A DNA stretch of 10,238 nucleotides from Candidatus Kapaibacterium sp. (GCA_030835065.1 JAUQWR010000774.1:1-10238); one strand, 5' to 3'; numbered from the stretch's first letter, positions 1 through 6,590 are shown. Translations and numbers: made by a program. Notes: generated by a model from the letters alone, not told the origin.

Positions 1-2
1 CT

Positions 3-1484
3 TATGGTAAAACTACTAATTTCGCTGTTTATTTTGTTCCACTTGTCGAAGACGATGGCAAAGTCAATTTTGTTATCGAAATTTCTACTCATTTGAAAGA
101 TTTTGGTCAATGGCAGAAAGAATACAACCTGCTCTTTGAGAGAGTGCCTTGTTATATTACTGTCATCGATAGAGATTTTAATATTATTCGTTCTAACGAA
201 AAATTTAGAGAGACTTTTGGCGAAAGTCGTGGAAAAACTTGCTTCGAAGCCTACAAAAAGAAGAAGACAGCTTGCATAAACTGCCCTGCTGTCGAAACTT
301 TCCAAACTGGCGAAGACTGCATTTCTACTCAAATCGGTGTTACTCTTAGCGGTGAAAAGGCAAACTACATAGTCAATACTACTCCTCTTGCTTATGATGA
401 AAAAGGTGTTTCTTTAGTGATGGAAATTGCTACTGATATTACTGAAATCAACAAACTACAAGACCAACTTAAAAACGCACACGATTTTTATGCTACAATT
501 ATTCAAAACTCTGCTGATGGCATTATTGCGATAGACAACAAAGGAAAAATTCAGATTTTTAATGAATCTGCTAAGAAAATCTTTGGCTGGAATGACTCGC
601 GTAAGCCTGGTATTGCAGCTGTCCATGATTTTATGCCTGAAGAGTTTTTCAATACTGCCGATGATGATGGTATTGTTGTTACTCCATCAGAAAAACTAGT
701 TAAAGACGTCAATGGCGATGATATCCCTGTAAGATTTTCTGCTGTTCAGCTTCAAGATAAAAAGAGAATTATGGGCAAGGTTGGATTTATGCTCGACTTG
801 CGCCCGCTTTATGAAATTGAAGAAGAAAAACGCAAATCTGAAAGTAATGCCAAAGACAATATTATGGATGGATTGGACAAAGCTTTGAATTTATTGTCGA
901 ACTTACTATCAGATGATATTAATTTTCTCGAAAAGTCTTGTGATAATTCCAGCCCTGCTGATATTCGCAAATCGATTGAGTTTTTCAAATTTAAATATGA
1001 AAAAACTCAAATTATCAAAGATGCTTTTCTTTCTTATACTCGCACTCACAAGATTGAGAAAAAGAAGGAAGTGCTAAATGATATACTTCAAAAAATATTT
1101 ATGGAATATTTTGAGAATGTTGCTGAGCAAAAAATTAAATTTACTTTAGATTTATGCGGCGATCATGTTGGTTTATTATGCGACGCTAAAGCAATTTCTT
1201 CATGCCTCAACATAATGATTCTTAATTCTTTGAATGCATTAGTTAAGCGTCCTGATGGAAGAGAACTTACTTTGAAGTTGCAATTAGATGATAATATTGC
1301 TATAATTGAAGTAATACATAATGCTTGTTCAAACGATATAATGGCAAGCGGACTATTGAAAGAAAAATGTTTCGGACTAAAAACTGCCGAAATTATAATC
1401 AAAGAGCATTTAGGCGTGATAGATATTATTGCACACGACGAAGTGCACTGCTCATTCAAAATTAAACTTCCGCTTTCTTATTAA
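3..1484 (+). CDS. Multi-PAS sensor protein with degenerate histidine-kinase-like C-terminus (5' end outside window)
   Basis: The frame is open from the first bases of the window, with no stop before the TTG at 93, so the gene is cut by the left edge and 93 is not its start. About 493 residues are visible. The order is: the end of one PAS domain (nt 3-90, ending in VNFVIEISTH); a second PAS domain (about nt 120-445) with the Cys-rich pattern of many bacterial sensory PAS domains (KTCFEAY, then ACINCP, then GEDC); and a third PAS domain (about nt 470-800, starting IIQNSADGIIAIDNKG). A helical linker follows, then a region (about nt 1150-1475) resembling a GHKL ATPase: an N-box-like ILNSLNAL and a G2-like FGLKTAEIIIKEHLG. 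The expected H-box is not seen in the linker, and the G1 box DNGxGI is replaced by HNACSND. By family it would be a signalling protein; I infer it may not phosphorylate. No partner response regulator is visible. Confidence 0.8.
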   Translation, partial: YGKTTNFAVYFVPLVEDDGKVNFVIEISTHLKDFGQWQKEYNLLFERVPCYITVIDRDFNIIRSNEKFRETFGESRGKTCFEAYKKKKTACINCPAVETFQTGEDCISTQIGVTLSGEKANYIVNTTPLAYDEKGVSLVMEIATDITEINKLQDQLKNAHDFYATIIQNSADGIIAIDNKGKIQIFNESAKKIFGWNDSRKPGIAAVHDFMPEEFFNTADDDGIVVTPSEKLVKDVNGDDIPVRFSAVQLQDKKRIMGKVGFMLDLRPLYEIEEEKRKSESNAKDNIMDGLDKALNLLSNLLSDDINFLEKSCDNSSPADIRKSIEFFKFKYEKTQIIKDAFLSYTRTHKIEKKKEVLNDILQKIFMEYFENVAEQKIKFTLDLCGDHVGLLCDAKAISSCLNIMILNSLNALVKRPDGRELTLKLQLDDNIAIIEVIHNACSNDIMASGLLKEKCFGLKTAEIIIKEHLGVIDIIAHDEVHCSFKIKLPLSY

Positions 1485-1492
1485 TAAATTTA

Positions 1493-1522
1493 AGCAGTCT
1501 TAGATTATACTCTGAGACTGCT
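1493..1522 (+). terminator. Stem-loop between the PAS sensor gene and hpnC
   Basis: Bases 1493-1504 pair with 1511-1522 (12 bp including one G-T wobble) around a 6-base loop, TTATAC. It starts 8 bases after the stop of the PAS protein. Only a weak T-rich tail follows (CTTAATAAAC), so it is not a textbook intrinsic terminator, but its position suits a 3'-end structure or attenuator that separates the sensor gene from the hpnC operon. It overlaps the in-frame sequence upstream of the chosen hpnC start, which argues against a longer HpnC. Confidence 0.45.
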
Positions 1523-1543
1523 CTTAATAAACATTGGATTTTA

Positions 1544-2485
1544 TTGCTTTTAGAACCCAAAGATATCGAAGAAATATTAAAACCCGACGGCGGCAAATTT
1601 AAAGTTGATTCCGTCGAATCTGCCTTTATTTTTTGCAAAAAAATTGCACTCAAGCATTACGAAAACTTCCCTGTCGGTTCTGTTATTATCCCCAAATCCC
1701 TCCGAAAACACTTCTTCTCGGTTTATGCATATTCAAGATTGGCAGACGATATTGCCGATGAATATCTCCATGAATTTGGCAAATCCAAAGCTATTGCCGG
1801 TCTGGAATTGTTCGAAAAATATTTGCTTGATGATAATTATGCAATTGCTCAAGCGGGCAACCCAGTATTCATTGCATTAGCAGCAACACGAAAAGAAAAA
1901 AAACTACCGGCAGAACCATTTCAAAAGCTATTAAAGGCGTTCTTGCAGGATATCAACTTTGTTCAAGCCGATACTATTTCAGATAGCCTGGCTTACTGCC
2001 AAAATTCGGCAAATCCCGTTGGCGAAATAGTATTGAGACTATTCGACTTATACAACAGCAAAACAGCTCCACTATCAGACAATATATGTACTGCATTGCA
2101 GCTTGCCAACTTTTGGCAAGATCTATCAGTAGATAGAACTAATGGCAGAGAATTCATTCCCAAGTCATATTTGAGCAAATATGGATTAAGAATTGATAAT
2201 TTGTTTAGTTCGGAAAATTCTATTAAATTATATAAGTGCTTAAGTGAGTTATATGACTACACTTATGAATTGTTTGACAATGGTGCTGAATTAGTCGATT
2301 ATATTGATAATTTTAGGCTCAAGCTAGAAATTGTATTAACAATCAATGGCGGATTAAAAATTCTTCAAAAGACTAAACGTCTAAACGTAAATATTTTGGA
2401 GAAAAGGCCGAAATTAAATATAATTGACATAATTAATATAATGATTAAGTCGATATTTTTCAAGGTACGGACACAATGGAGATGA
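1544..2485 (+). CDS. hpnC: Hydroxysqualene synthase HpnC (squalene/phytoene synthase family)
   Basis: 313 residues of the trans-isoprenyl diphosphate synthase class I head-to-head family. In the HpnC/D/E route HpnC converts presqualene diphosphate to hydroxysqualene on the way to squalene and hopanoids. The HpnC-typical HYENFPVGS stretch lies near residue 38. Both Mg-diphosphate Asp motifs are intact: DDIAD at residues 68-72 in YSRLADDIADE, and D193xxxD197 in NFWQDLSVD, followed by GREFIP. Start: no in-frame ATG lies at the N-terminus; the TTG at 1544 gives the expected distance to the first motif, but it has no clear ribosome-binding site. The frame stays open upstream to the end of the PAS gene, through a stem-loop. 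The 3' end overlaps hpnD by 10 bp, so the two are probably translationally coupled. The C-terminal tail is basic and hydrophobic. Choice of HpnC over HpnD or phytoene synthase rests on the signature motif and the tandem arrangement. Confidence 0.88.
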   Translation: MLLEPKDIEEILKPDGGKFKVDSVESAFIFCKKIALKHYENFPVGSVIIPKSLRKHFFSVYAYSRLADDIADEYLHEFGKSKAIAGLELFEKYLLDDNYAIAQAGNPVFIALAATRKEKKLPAEPFQKLLKAFLQDINFVQADTISDSLAYCQNSANPVGEIVLRLFDLYNSKTAPLSDNICTALQLANFWQDLSVDRTNGREFIPKSYLSKYGLRIDNLFSSENSIKLYKCLSELYDYTYELFDNGAELVDYIDNFRLKLEIVLTINGGLKILQKTKRLNVNILEKRPKLNIIDIINIMIKSIFFKVRTQWR

Positions 2486-3378
2486 TTACTCAAGAGCATT
2501 TGGCGCAATACGAAAAAGTGGAAGCTCCAAAACTCGAAAAATCTAATTTTTTGTATTCTTTTTCGATGCTGCCACGCGACGAAAGAACTGCTATTTCTTC
2601 GGTTTATGCTTTTTGCAGCTATATCGATGATATTGTGGATTCTTCGCCTAATACCAACCAAAAGCAGGTAACCAAAAAAATGGAACGCCTTGCTTGGTGG
2701 GAACAAGAAATTGAAAAGCTATACTCCGGGAATGTTGCCAGTCCTTTGATGGCTCCTTTTGTCGCTTTAATCGACAGATTCTCCATTCCTAAGCAATACT
2801 TTCTCACTTTGATCGATGGCTGCCGTCGGGATTTAGTTCAATCTCGATATAATACTTTCGAAGATTTGAAAACTTATTGCTACAGCGTAGCAAGTGTTGT
2901 CGGCTTGATTAGCATAGAAATTTTTGGTTATAAATATGAAGAGACTAAAAATTATGCAATCAATTTGGGATATGCTCTTCAGCTTACTAATATTATGCGC
3001 GATGTAAAAATCGATAAAGACAGAGGTTATGTATATCTTCCTAAAGAAGATATGGAGCGCTTTGGTTATACCGAAAAAGATTTATTCAACGAAGTATATA
3101 ACGAAAACTTTATTGAGTTGATGAATTTCCAAGCCAAGCGCGTAAGGGAATATTATCATAAAGCACGTCAAGCTTTGCGCGCAGACGAAAGACAAACAAT
3201 AGTTGCAGCCGAAATTATGGATGCAATTTATTATAGATTGCTCGAAAAAATCGAGCTAAACGAGTTTAATGTATTCAAAAAGAAGATTAAAGTATCTAAA
3301 GCTCATAAATTGCTTACAACTCTCAAGCATTGGGCTTTTGCAAGAATTTTTCTAAAAAAGAAACTAAATGCGTCTTAA
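2476..3378 (+). CDS. hpnD: Presqualene diphosphate synthase HpnD
   Basis: 300 residues, second squalene/phytoene synthase family member in tandem. HpnD condenses two farnesyl diphosphates to presqualene diphosphate, the substrate of HpnC. Visible motifs are SNFLYSFSMLPRDERTAI; YAFCSYIDDIVD with D51, D52 and D55; YCYSVASVVGLISIEIFGY, the HpnD-like central helix; and ALQLTNIMRDVKID with D176 and D180, followed by RGYVYLP. All the diphosphate-binding aspartates are present, so it should be active. Start ATG 2476 lies 8 bases after AAGGTA (2462-2467); a second in-frame ATG at 2482 is possible but further from that site. It overlaps hpnC by 10 bp. Neither hpnE nor squalene-hopene cyclase is in this window, so the end product (hopanoid, other squalene derivative or carotenoid) cannot be read here. 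Phytoene synthase is the alternative; the hpnC neighbour makes it unlikely. Confidence 0.88.
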   Translation: MEMITQEHLAQYEKVEAPKLEKSNFLYSFSMLPRDERTAISSVYAFCSYIDDIVDSSPNTNQKQVTKKMERLAWWEQEIEKLYSGNVASPLMAPFVALIDRFSIPKQYFLTLIDGCRRDLVQSRYNTFEDLKTYCYSVASVVGLISIEIFGYKYEETKNYAINLGYALQLTNIMRDVKIDKDRGYVYLPKEDMERFGYTEKDLFNEVYNENFIELMNFQAKRVREYYHKARQALRADERQTIVAAEIMDAIYYRLLEKIELNEFNVFKKKIKVSKAHKLLTTLKHWAFARIFLKKKLNAS

Positions 3379-3424
3379 TGTGTTATTATTAATAGATTGA
3401 GAGCGGATTTTTTAAAGATAATTT

Positions 3425-3429
3425 GAGGA
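3425..3429 (+). promoter_or_regulatory. Shine-Dalgarno GAGGA that favours the second ATG of nuoE
   Basis: GAGGA sits directly before tandem ATG codons at 3431 and 3434. The spacing is 1 base to the first and 4 to the second, so the second codon fits ribosome geometry better and NuoE probably lacks the first Met. Confidence 0.5.
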
Positions 3430-3430
3430 T

Positions 3431-3907
3431 ATGATGGATATAGCTTTCTCTCAAGAAGAAATTGAAAAGTTGGAACAGATTAAAACTAAATACCCTGAGC
3501 CTAAGGCTGCTTTGATGCCAGCTCTTTGGATGGCTCAAAAAAAATGGGGCTGGATTTCTCCCGAAGTAATGCAATATATTTCTAATTTATTAAATCTTCC
3601 GCTTGCCCATATTGAAGGAGTTGCTTCCTTCTATACTATGTATCATAAAAAGCCAATGGGCAAACACCATGTTCAAGTGTGTACCAACGTGTCTTGCATG
3701 CTTAGAAATGGCGATAAAATCTACGAACATGCAAAAGAAAAATTAGGCATCGGACACATGGAAGCTACTCAAGACGGTACTTTTTCTCTCGAAGAAGTCG
3801 AATGTATGGGCGCTTGTGGCGGAGCTCCTATGGTTGCTATTAACGAAGATTTTTATGAAAATATTGATATTGAATCTTTCGATAAGTTATTGGATTCTTT
3901 GAAATAA
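3431..3907 (+). CDS. nuoE: NADH-quinone oxidoreductase subunit E (24 kDa, [2Fe-2S])
   Basis: 158 residues, the usual length for bacterial NuoE. It is the thioredoxin-like ferredoxin subunit of the NADH-oxidising arm of respiratory complex I, on the cytoplasmic side, holding cluster N1a. An N-terminal helical bundle (ALMPALWMAQKKWGWIS, then the conserved IEGVASFYTMY) is followed by the cluster domain. The four ligands are Cys84 and Cys89 (CTNVSC) and Cys125 and Cys129 (ECMGACGGAPMVAIN), all intact. Two ATGs are adjacent: GAGGA at 3425-3429 is one base from the ATG at 3431 but four bases from the one at 3434, so 3434 may be the true start. The stop overlaps the next gene by one base (TAATG). 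nuoF, its usual downstream neighbour, is absent here. Similar subunits also occur in NAD-linked hydrogenases and formate dehydrogenases, so complex I membership is likely but not proven by this window. Confidence 0.92.
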   Translation: MMDIAFSQEEIEKLEQIKTKYPEPKAALMPALWMAQKKWGWISPEVMQYISNLLNLPLAHIEGVASFYTMYHKKPMGKHHVQVCTNVSCMLRNGDKIYEHAKEKLGIGHMEATQDGTFSLEEVECMGACGGAPMVAINEDFYENIDIESFDKLLDSLK

Positions 3908-4764
3908 TGAAATCTTGGTCTAAAATATTGACTTTCTCTAAAGTAATGCCATTCGTTGTATTACTTGTTTATTTATTGAATTTAGCATTTAATGGTGCAT
4001 TTGATTATTATCTGGCACTTAACCCTGTTTGGGTTATCACTCAATTCCAAGCTTGGAGAATTATCAGCTTCCCGTTTGCTTCGGGAGCTTTAGAATCTAT
4101 AATCTTATTTTTTATTGTTTTCTATTTTGTATCTCCAAAACTTGAATTTTATCTTAATAAATTTTTATATCCGATACTTTTGTTTTTGATTGCTGCGCTT
4201 CAAGGCATTGTACTTACTCTAGCTTTTTGGCAGCAAAATGTAATTATTGCCGGTATGGAGGGAATTGCTTTTTTTGTACTTACCCTCCAAACCTTGCTCC
4301 GTCCAAAAGATAATTTGTTCCCAATGTTTAATCTCAAAACTTGGGCTTTTGCTTTGTTCTGCTTAGGCGCATGGACTTTATATAAAGTGAGTGGTACTAT
4401 CGAAAATGGATTCTATTCTGTACTTCCATCTATAGCTTCTGGTATTTTTGGTATCGGTTCGGGCTTGGTTACATATTTCCAAGTATCATATATGCAGAAA
4501 ATTATTAATAAGCGAAGAATAAAAAATCAGGAAACAATTATTAATATTCCTAAACCTGAAGAATTAAAATTGGCTATGATTTCTGCTGCTCAATTGCAAA
4601 AAGCTTATTCTCAATATAATGATGAGTATGATATTTTAAGCGATAATCCTAGCGAAAATGAAGAGAGATTGAATGAAATTCTCGAAAAAATATTCAATTC
4701 TGGTAAAGATTCGCTTACTAAAGAAGAAAAAACATTTTTAGATAAATATTCCAAACAATTGTAA
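3907..4764 (+). CDS. Rhomboid-fold membrane protein lacking catalytic residues, with DUF6576-like tail
   Basis: 285 residues with about six hydrophobic segments (roughly 12-30, 52-75, 86-107, 111-131, 144-160 and 169-190), then a hydrophilic C-terminal tail. The loop after TM1 ends in FQAWRIISFPF, the equivalent of the rhomboid WRxxTxxF motif, and TM2 ends in the LE (79-80) that usually closes that helix. In active rhomboid proteases the serine sits in GxSG and pairs with a TM6 His. Here the corresponding loop is A115-G-M-E-G119, with Glu in place of Ser, and TM6 reads SIASGIFGIGSG with no His. The TM2 His/Asn positions are also replaced. I therefore infer an inactive rhomboid. The last 40 residues (ILEKIFNSGKDSLTKEEKTF and onward) match the short ILxKI..G..SLT.EE.xFL tail seen on Bacteroidota rhomboids (DUF6576, from memory). 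It starts in the nuoE stop codon (TAATG) and ends 1 bp before purN, so it is clearly co-translated with both. Its target is unknown. Confidence 0.75.
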   Translation: MKSWSKILTFSKVMPFVVLLVYLLNLAFNGAFDYYLALNPVWVITQFQAWRIISFPFASGALESIILFFIVFYFVSPKLEFYLNKFLYPILLFLIAALQGIVLTLAFWQQNVIIAGMEGIAFFVLTLQTLLRPKDNLFPMFNLKTWAFALFCLGAWTLYKVSGTIENGFYSVLPSIASGIFGIGSGLVTYFQVSYMQKIINKRRIKNQETIINIPKPEELKLAMISAAQLQKAYSQYNDEYDILSDNPSENEERLNEILEKIFNSGKDSLTKEEKTFLDKYSKQL

Positions 4765-4765
4765 T

Positions 4766-5359
4766 ATGCCTCGACTTCATCTCGGATTTCTAGCTTCGCA
4801 TGGTGGCTCTAATATGCAAGCAATTATCGATAATGTCAAATCTAATTTGATTGATGCTGAATTGTGCTGTGTTGTTTCTAATAATTCTAGCTCTTTTGCT
4901 CTCGAAAGAGCAGCTAAAGAAGGAATTCCTGCTTTTCATATCAGCGATAAGACCCATCCTGGGAATTGCACAGATCAAATTATCAATACTATGAAATCTC
5001 ATAATGTAGATACTATCGTTCTTGCTGGCTATATGAAAATGGTCGATGCTCGATTAATTAATTCATTTAATGGCAGAGTACTTAATATTCATCCAGCTTT
5101 GCTGCCAAAGTTTGGCGGGCATGGTATGTATGGTATTAATGTACATAAAGCTGTTATTGAAGCAAAAGAAACAATATCCGGTGCTACTATTCATTTAGTA
5201 GATTCTGAATATGACAGAGGAAGAATTTTAGCTCAGATTCAAGTTCCTGTATTCCCTGACGATAGTCCTGAAACTCTCGCCGAAAGAGTTCTCCAAGGAG
5301 AACACCAATTGTATTCCAATACATTAAAACATATTGCAGATGGACTTATAATCATCTAA
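4766..5359 (+). CDS. purN: Phosphoribosylglycinamide formyltransferase (GAR transformylase)
   Basis: 197 residues, normal for PurN. It transfers a formyl group from 10-formyltetrahydrofolate to glycinamide ribonucleotide, the third step of de novo purine synthesis, in the cytoplasm. The phosphate-binding loop SHGGSNMQAI (11-20) is present, with His in place of the more usual Gly. The catalytic set is intact: N107 and H109 in NIHPALLPKFGG, and D150 in the EYDRGRIL segment. GYMKMV (88-93) and SGATIHLVD (138-146) match the folate site region. The start ATG is 1 bp after the stop of the rhomboid-like gene, with no separate ribosome-binding site visible, so translation is probably coupled. No other pur gene is in the window. 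The methionyl-tRNA formyltransferase family is excluded by length and by the PurN-specific motifs. Confidence 0.95.
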   Translation: MPRLHLGFLASHGGSNMQAIIDNVKSNLIDAELCCVVSNNSSSFALERAAKEGIPAFHISDKTHPGNCTDQIINTMKSHNVDTIVLAGYMKMVDARLINSFNGRVLNIHPALLPKFGGHGMYGINVHKAVIEAKETISGATIHLVDSEYDRGRILAQIQVPVFPDDSPETLAERVLQGEHQLYSNTLKHIADGLIII

Positions 5360-5550
5360 ATATTTTGAATATTGTAAATTTGGAGTGCCCTAGCTTTGAC
5401 TATTTCAATTAATTCAATTGGATATAATGCTTTGATATTCCCATATTGTATTTGTATAAATTTTGCAAACTCAGTTAATGAATTGACATAGCCTTCAATA
5501 ATATTCTCAGTAATTATTAATTGTTCGGCTAGAATAAGTTTGTTTGTCAC
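5356..5550 (-). pseudogene. Possible remnant of a minus-strand gene (64 codons), unrecognised
   Basis: The frame reads from a GTG (MTNKLILAEQLIITENII...) to a TAG that overlaps the purN stop by two bases. The sequence looks helical, with alternating charged and hydrophobic residues (NSLTEFAKFIQIQYGNIKAL), more protein-like than random AT-rich DNA. There is no ribosome-binding site, an in-frame TGA lies two codons before the GTG, and overlap with purN is unusual. It may be the surviving 3' part of a broken gene, or chance. No function can be assigned. Confidence 0.2.
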
Positions 5551-5958
5551 AATTCAATACTAAAAATATTAGAAACAGCTCTTGAACTCGATTATGATTA
5601 TCCCTTTTAAAGTTTTTGAAAGTACTTTTCAAAAGAAATAATACCGATTAATTGCAATTCACTTGCTTCTAAAGGTAGAGTATTAAATTGCATTTATTGG
5701 ACTGTATTTCAATAATTAATAAATATTTATATTCCTTTATTCTATCATTTGCAATAAAATTTGGAATAGAATTTAGCTGTTTAGATACAAGGTAAGAATA
5801 AAATTAAAATTATACATAGAAAAGTTGATAATACATTAGTAAAATGCATTAATTATTACTATAATGTTTAATATTATGTATCAACAAATATTATTGATTA
5901 TTATTATTTTAATTCTAATATAACTAGTAATCATTTACATTACTAGTTAAAAAAATAT
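5360..5958. other. AT-rich intergenic region with no convincing gene
   Basis: About 600 bases between purN and the convergent lipoprotein gene. The minus strand holds a 64-codon frame (5550-5356, GTG start) that would end inside the purN stop region. Upstream of it, also on the minus strand, is a 28-codon frame running MQFNTLPLEASELQLIGI up to about 5610, in another phase. Both read with protein-like composition, but stops separate them and I recognise no family; a decayed gene is possible. The rest (about 5700-5915) is nearly pure A/T with many stops in all frames. No RNA gene, repeat array or promoter that I would defend was found apart from the stem-loop at 5921-5949. Confidence 0.5.
5921..5949 (-). 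terminator. Stem-loop downstream of the lipoprotein gene
   Basis: Bases 5921-5931 pair perfectly with 5939-5949 (11 bp; the inner arms are AACTAGTAAT and ATTACTAGTT) around a 7-base loop. It begins 9 bases beyond the stop of the minus-strand gene. The T-run on that strand precedes rather than follows the stem, so it is an imperfect intrinsic terminator; it may simply stabilise the 3' end. It could also act on any read-through from purN. Confidence 0.35.
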
Positions 5959-6447
5959 TTATTCTTTTAATCTTAAAAAGACGGCTTCAATTATTGTTGA
6001 GTAGATTAAAATTTTTTTGATTATTGTTGTGGGCGGTTTATTAGCTCTAATTGTAGGAGAACCTGTCCCCAAAGTGCCACTTGGTGATGAAATCGGTTCA
6101 TAATCGGGAGTTGAAGAGGATTCATTAGAAATCGATAATCTCGAACTTACATTTGTGATTAAACTTACACCTAAACTTGCGGCTAATTTTCGTAACTCTT
6201 GATTGACTTGATCTTTTGTTAAACGATTTGGATAGTCAATTTTAACTTCAATAAAATCAAAATACTTAGATTTTTCAAAATCAATATTATTCTGTATAAT
6301 AACTTGTTCAATTGGTATAGTTCTACTTGTATCAAATAGATCGAATGGTGGTTTTGTTTTAGTATAATTTCTTATATCTTTTTGTTGATAAAGCTTGCAA
6401 CTACAAATTGCTAAACTAAGTATAATAAATAATGTGAATTGTTTCAT
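5959..6447 (-). CDS. Small probable lipoprotein of unknown function
   Basis: 162 residues from the ATG at 6447. That start is preferred over the ATG 7 codons upstream (6468) because AAGGA lies 7 bases before it and the protein then begins with a classical export signal: MKQFTLFIILSLAICSC. Cys17, preceded by I-C-S, could be a lipobox, and KLYQQKD follows. The middle part (about 60-105: KYFDFIEVKIDYPNRLTKD, then QELRKLAASLGVSLITNV) has the beta-alpha-beta look of small periplasmic lipoproteins in which a residue pair after LG begins a strand. A Ser/Pro/Gly-rich linker (about 110-135) is followed by a final hydrophobic strand, IYSTIIEAVFLRLKE. I do not recognise the family. It is divergent from the M28 peptidase gene, with about 140 bp between starts, and its 3' end faces the AT-rich region. 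Confidence 0.65.
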   Translation of the reverse strand: MKQFTLFIILSLAICSCKLYQQKDIRNYTKTKPPFDLFDTSRTIPIEQVIIQNNIDFEKSKYFDFIEVKIDYPNRLTKDQVNQELRKLAASLGVSLITNVSSRLSISNESSSTPDYEPISSPSGTLGTGSPTIRANKPPTTIIKKILIYSTIIEAVFLRLKE

Positions 6448-6452
6448 AATCA

Positions 6453-6459
6453 AATCCTT
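6453..6459 (-). promoter_or_regulatory. Shine-Dalgarno (AAGGA) deciding the lipoprotein start
   Basis: On the minus strand TAAGGATTTGATTATG places AAGGA 7 bases before the ATG at 6447. The alternative upstream ATG at 6468 has no such site, and AAGGA would lie inside its coding sequence. This decides the start. Confidence 0.6.
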
Positions 6460-6556
6460 AAAAAACATTTACTAAATTTAGAAAATTATCAGATATTTTC
6501 CAAGAAAATTTGAACTGAGGAATAAAATTCGCAGCAAAACATTTAGATATTTTTCA

Positions 6557-6564
6557 TAATTTTG
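6557..6564 (+). promoter_or_regulatory. Candidate Bacteroidota-type -7 box upstream of the M28 peptidase
   Basis: TAATTTTG fits the TAnnTTTG consensus of the Bacteroidota primary sigma factor exactly. No TTTG lies 17-23 bases upstream, so the -33 element is weak or missing. Transcription would begin near 6570, leaving a 5' leader of about 20 nt that carries the AGGGAG ribosome-binding site before the ATG at 6591. Confidence 0.4.
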
Positions 6565-6578
6565 TCTAAATGAAATTT

Positions 6579-6584
6579 AGGGAG
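6579..6584 (+). promoter_or_regulatory. Shine-Dalgarno AGGGAG of the M28 peptidase
   Basis: AGGGAG lies 6 bases before the ATG at 6591. It falls inside the coding sequence if the upstream ATG at 6570 were used, so it selects 6591, which also gives a clean signal peptide. Confidence 0.65.
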
Positions 6585-6590
6585 TTGGAT

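Noticed and set aside
93..95. TTG at 93 as the start of the PAS sensor gene
   Set aside because: The same frame is open to the window edge and the sequence before it reads as the end of another PAS domain, so the gene begins outside the window.
2365..2706. 113-codon minus-strand frame across hpnC/hpnD
   Set aside because: It is antisense to two clear enzyme genes with intact motifs, has no ribosome-binding site and resembles no protein.
2476..3378. hpnD as phytoene synthase (crtB)
   Set aside because: The tandem with hpnC and the HpnD-like central helix favour presqualene diphosphate synthase; no carotenoid gene is nearby.
5375..5382. TAAATTTG after purN as a promoter -7 box
   Set aside because: The only nearby TTTG is 7 bases upstream, the wrong spacing, and no gene follows on the plus strand; likely chance in AT-rich DNA.
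5700..5920. TTATTA-rich stretch as a tandem repeat array or replication origin
   Set aside because: There is no regular repeat unit and no DnaA-box cluster; it is simple A/T richness.
6570..6572. ATG at 6570 as the start of the M28 peptidase
   Set aside because: AGGGAG before the ATG at 6591 and the clean signal peptide from there fit better; 6570 lies about where transcription would begin.
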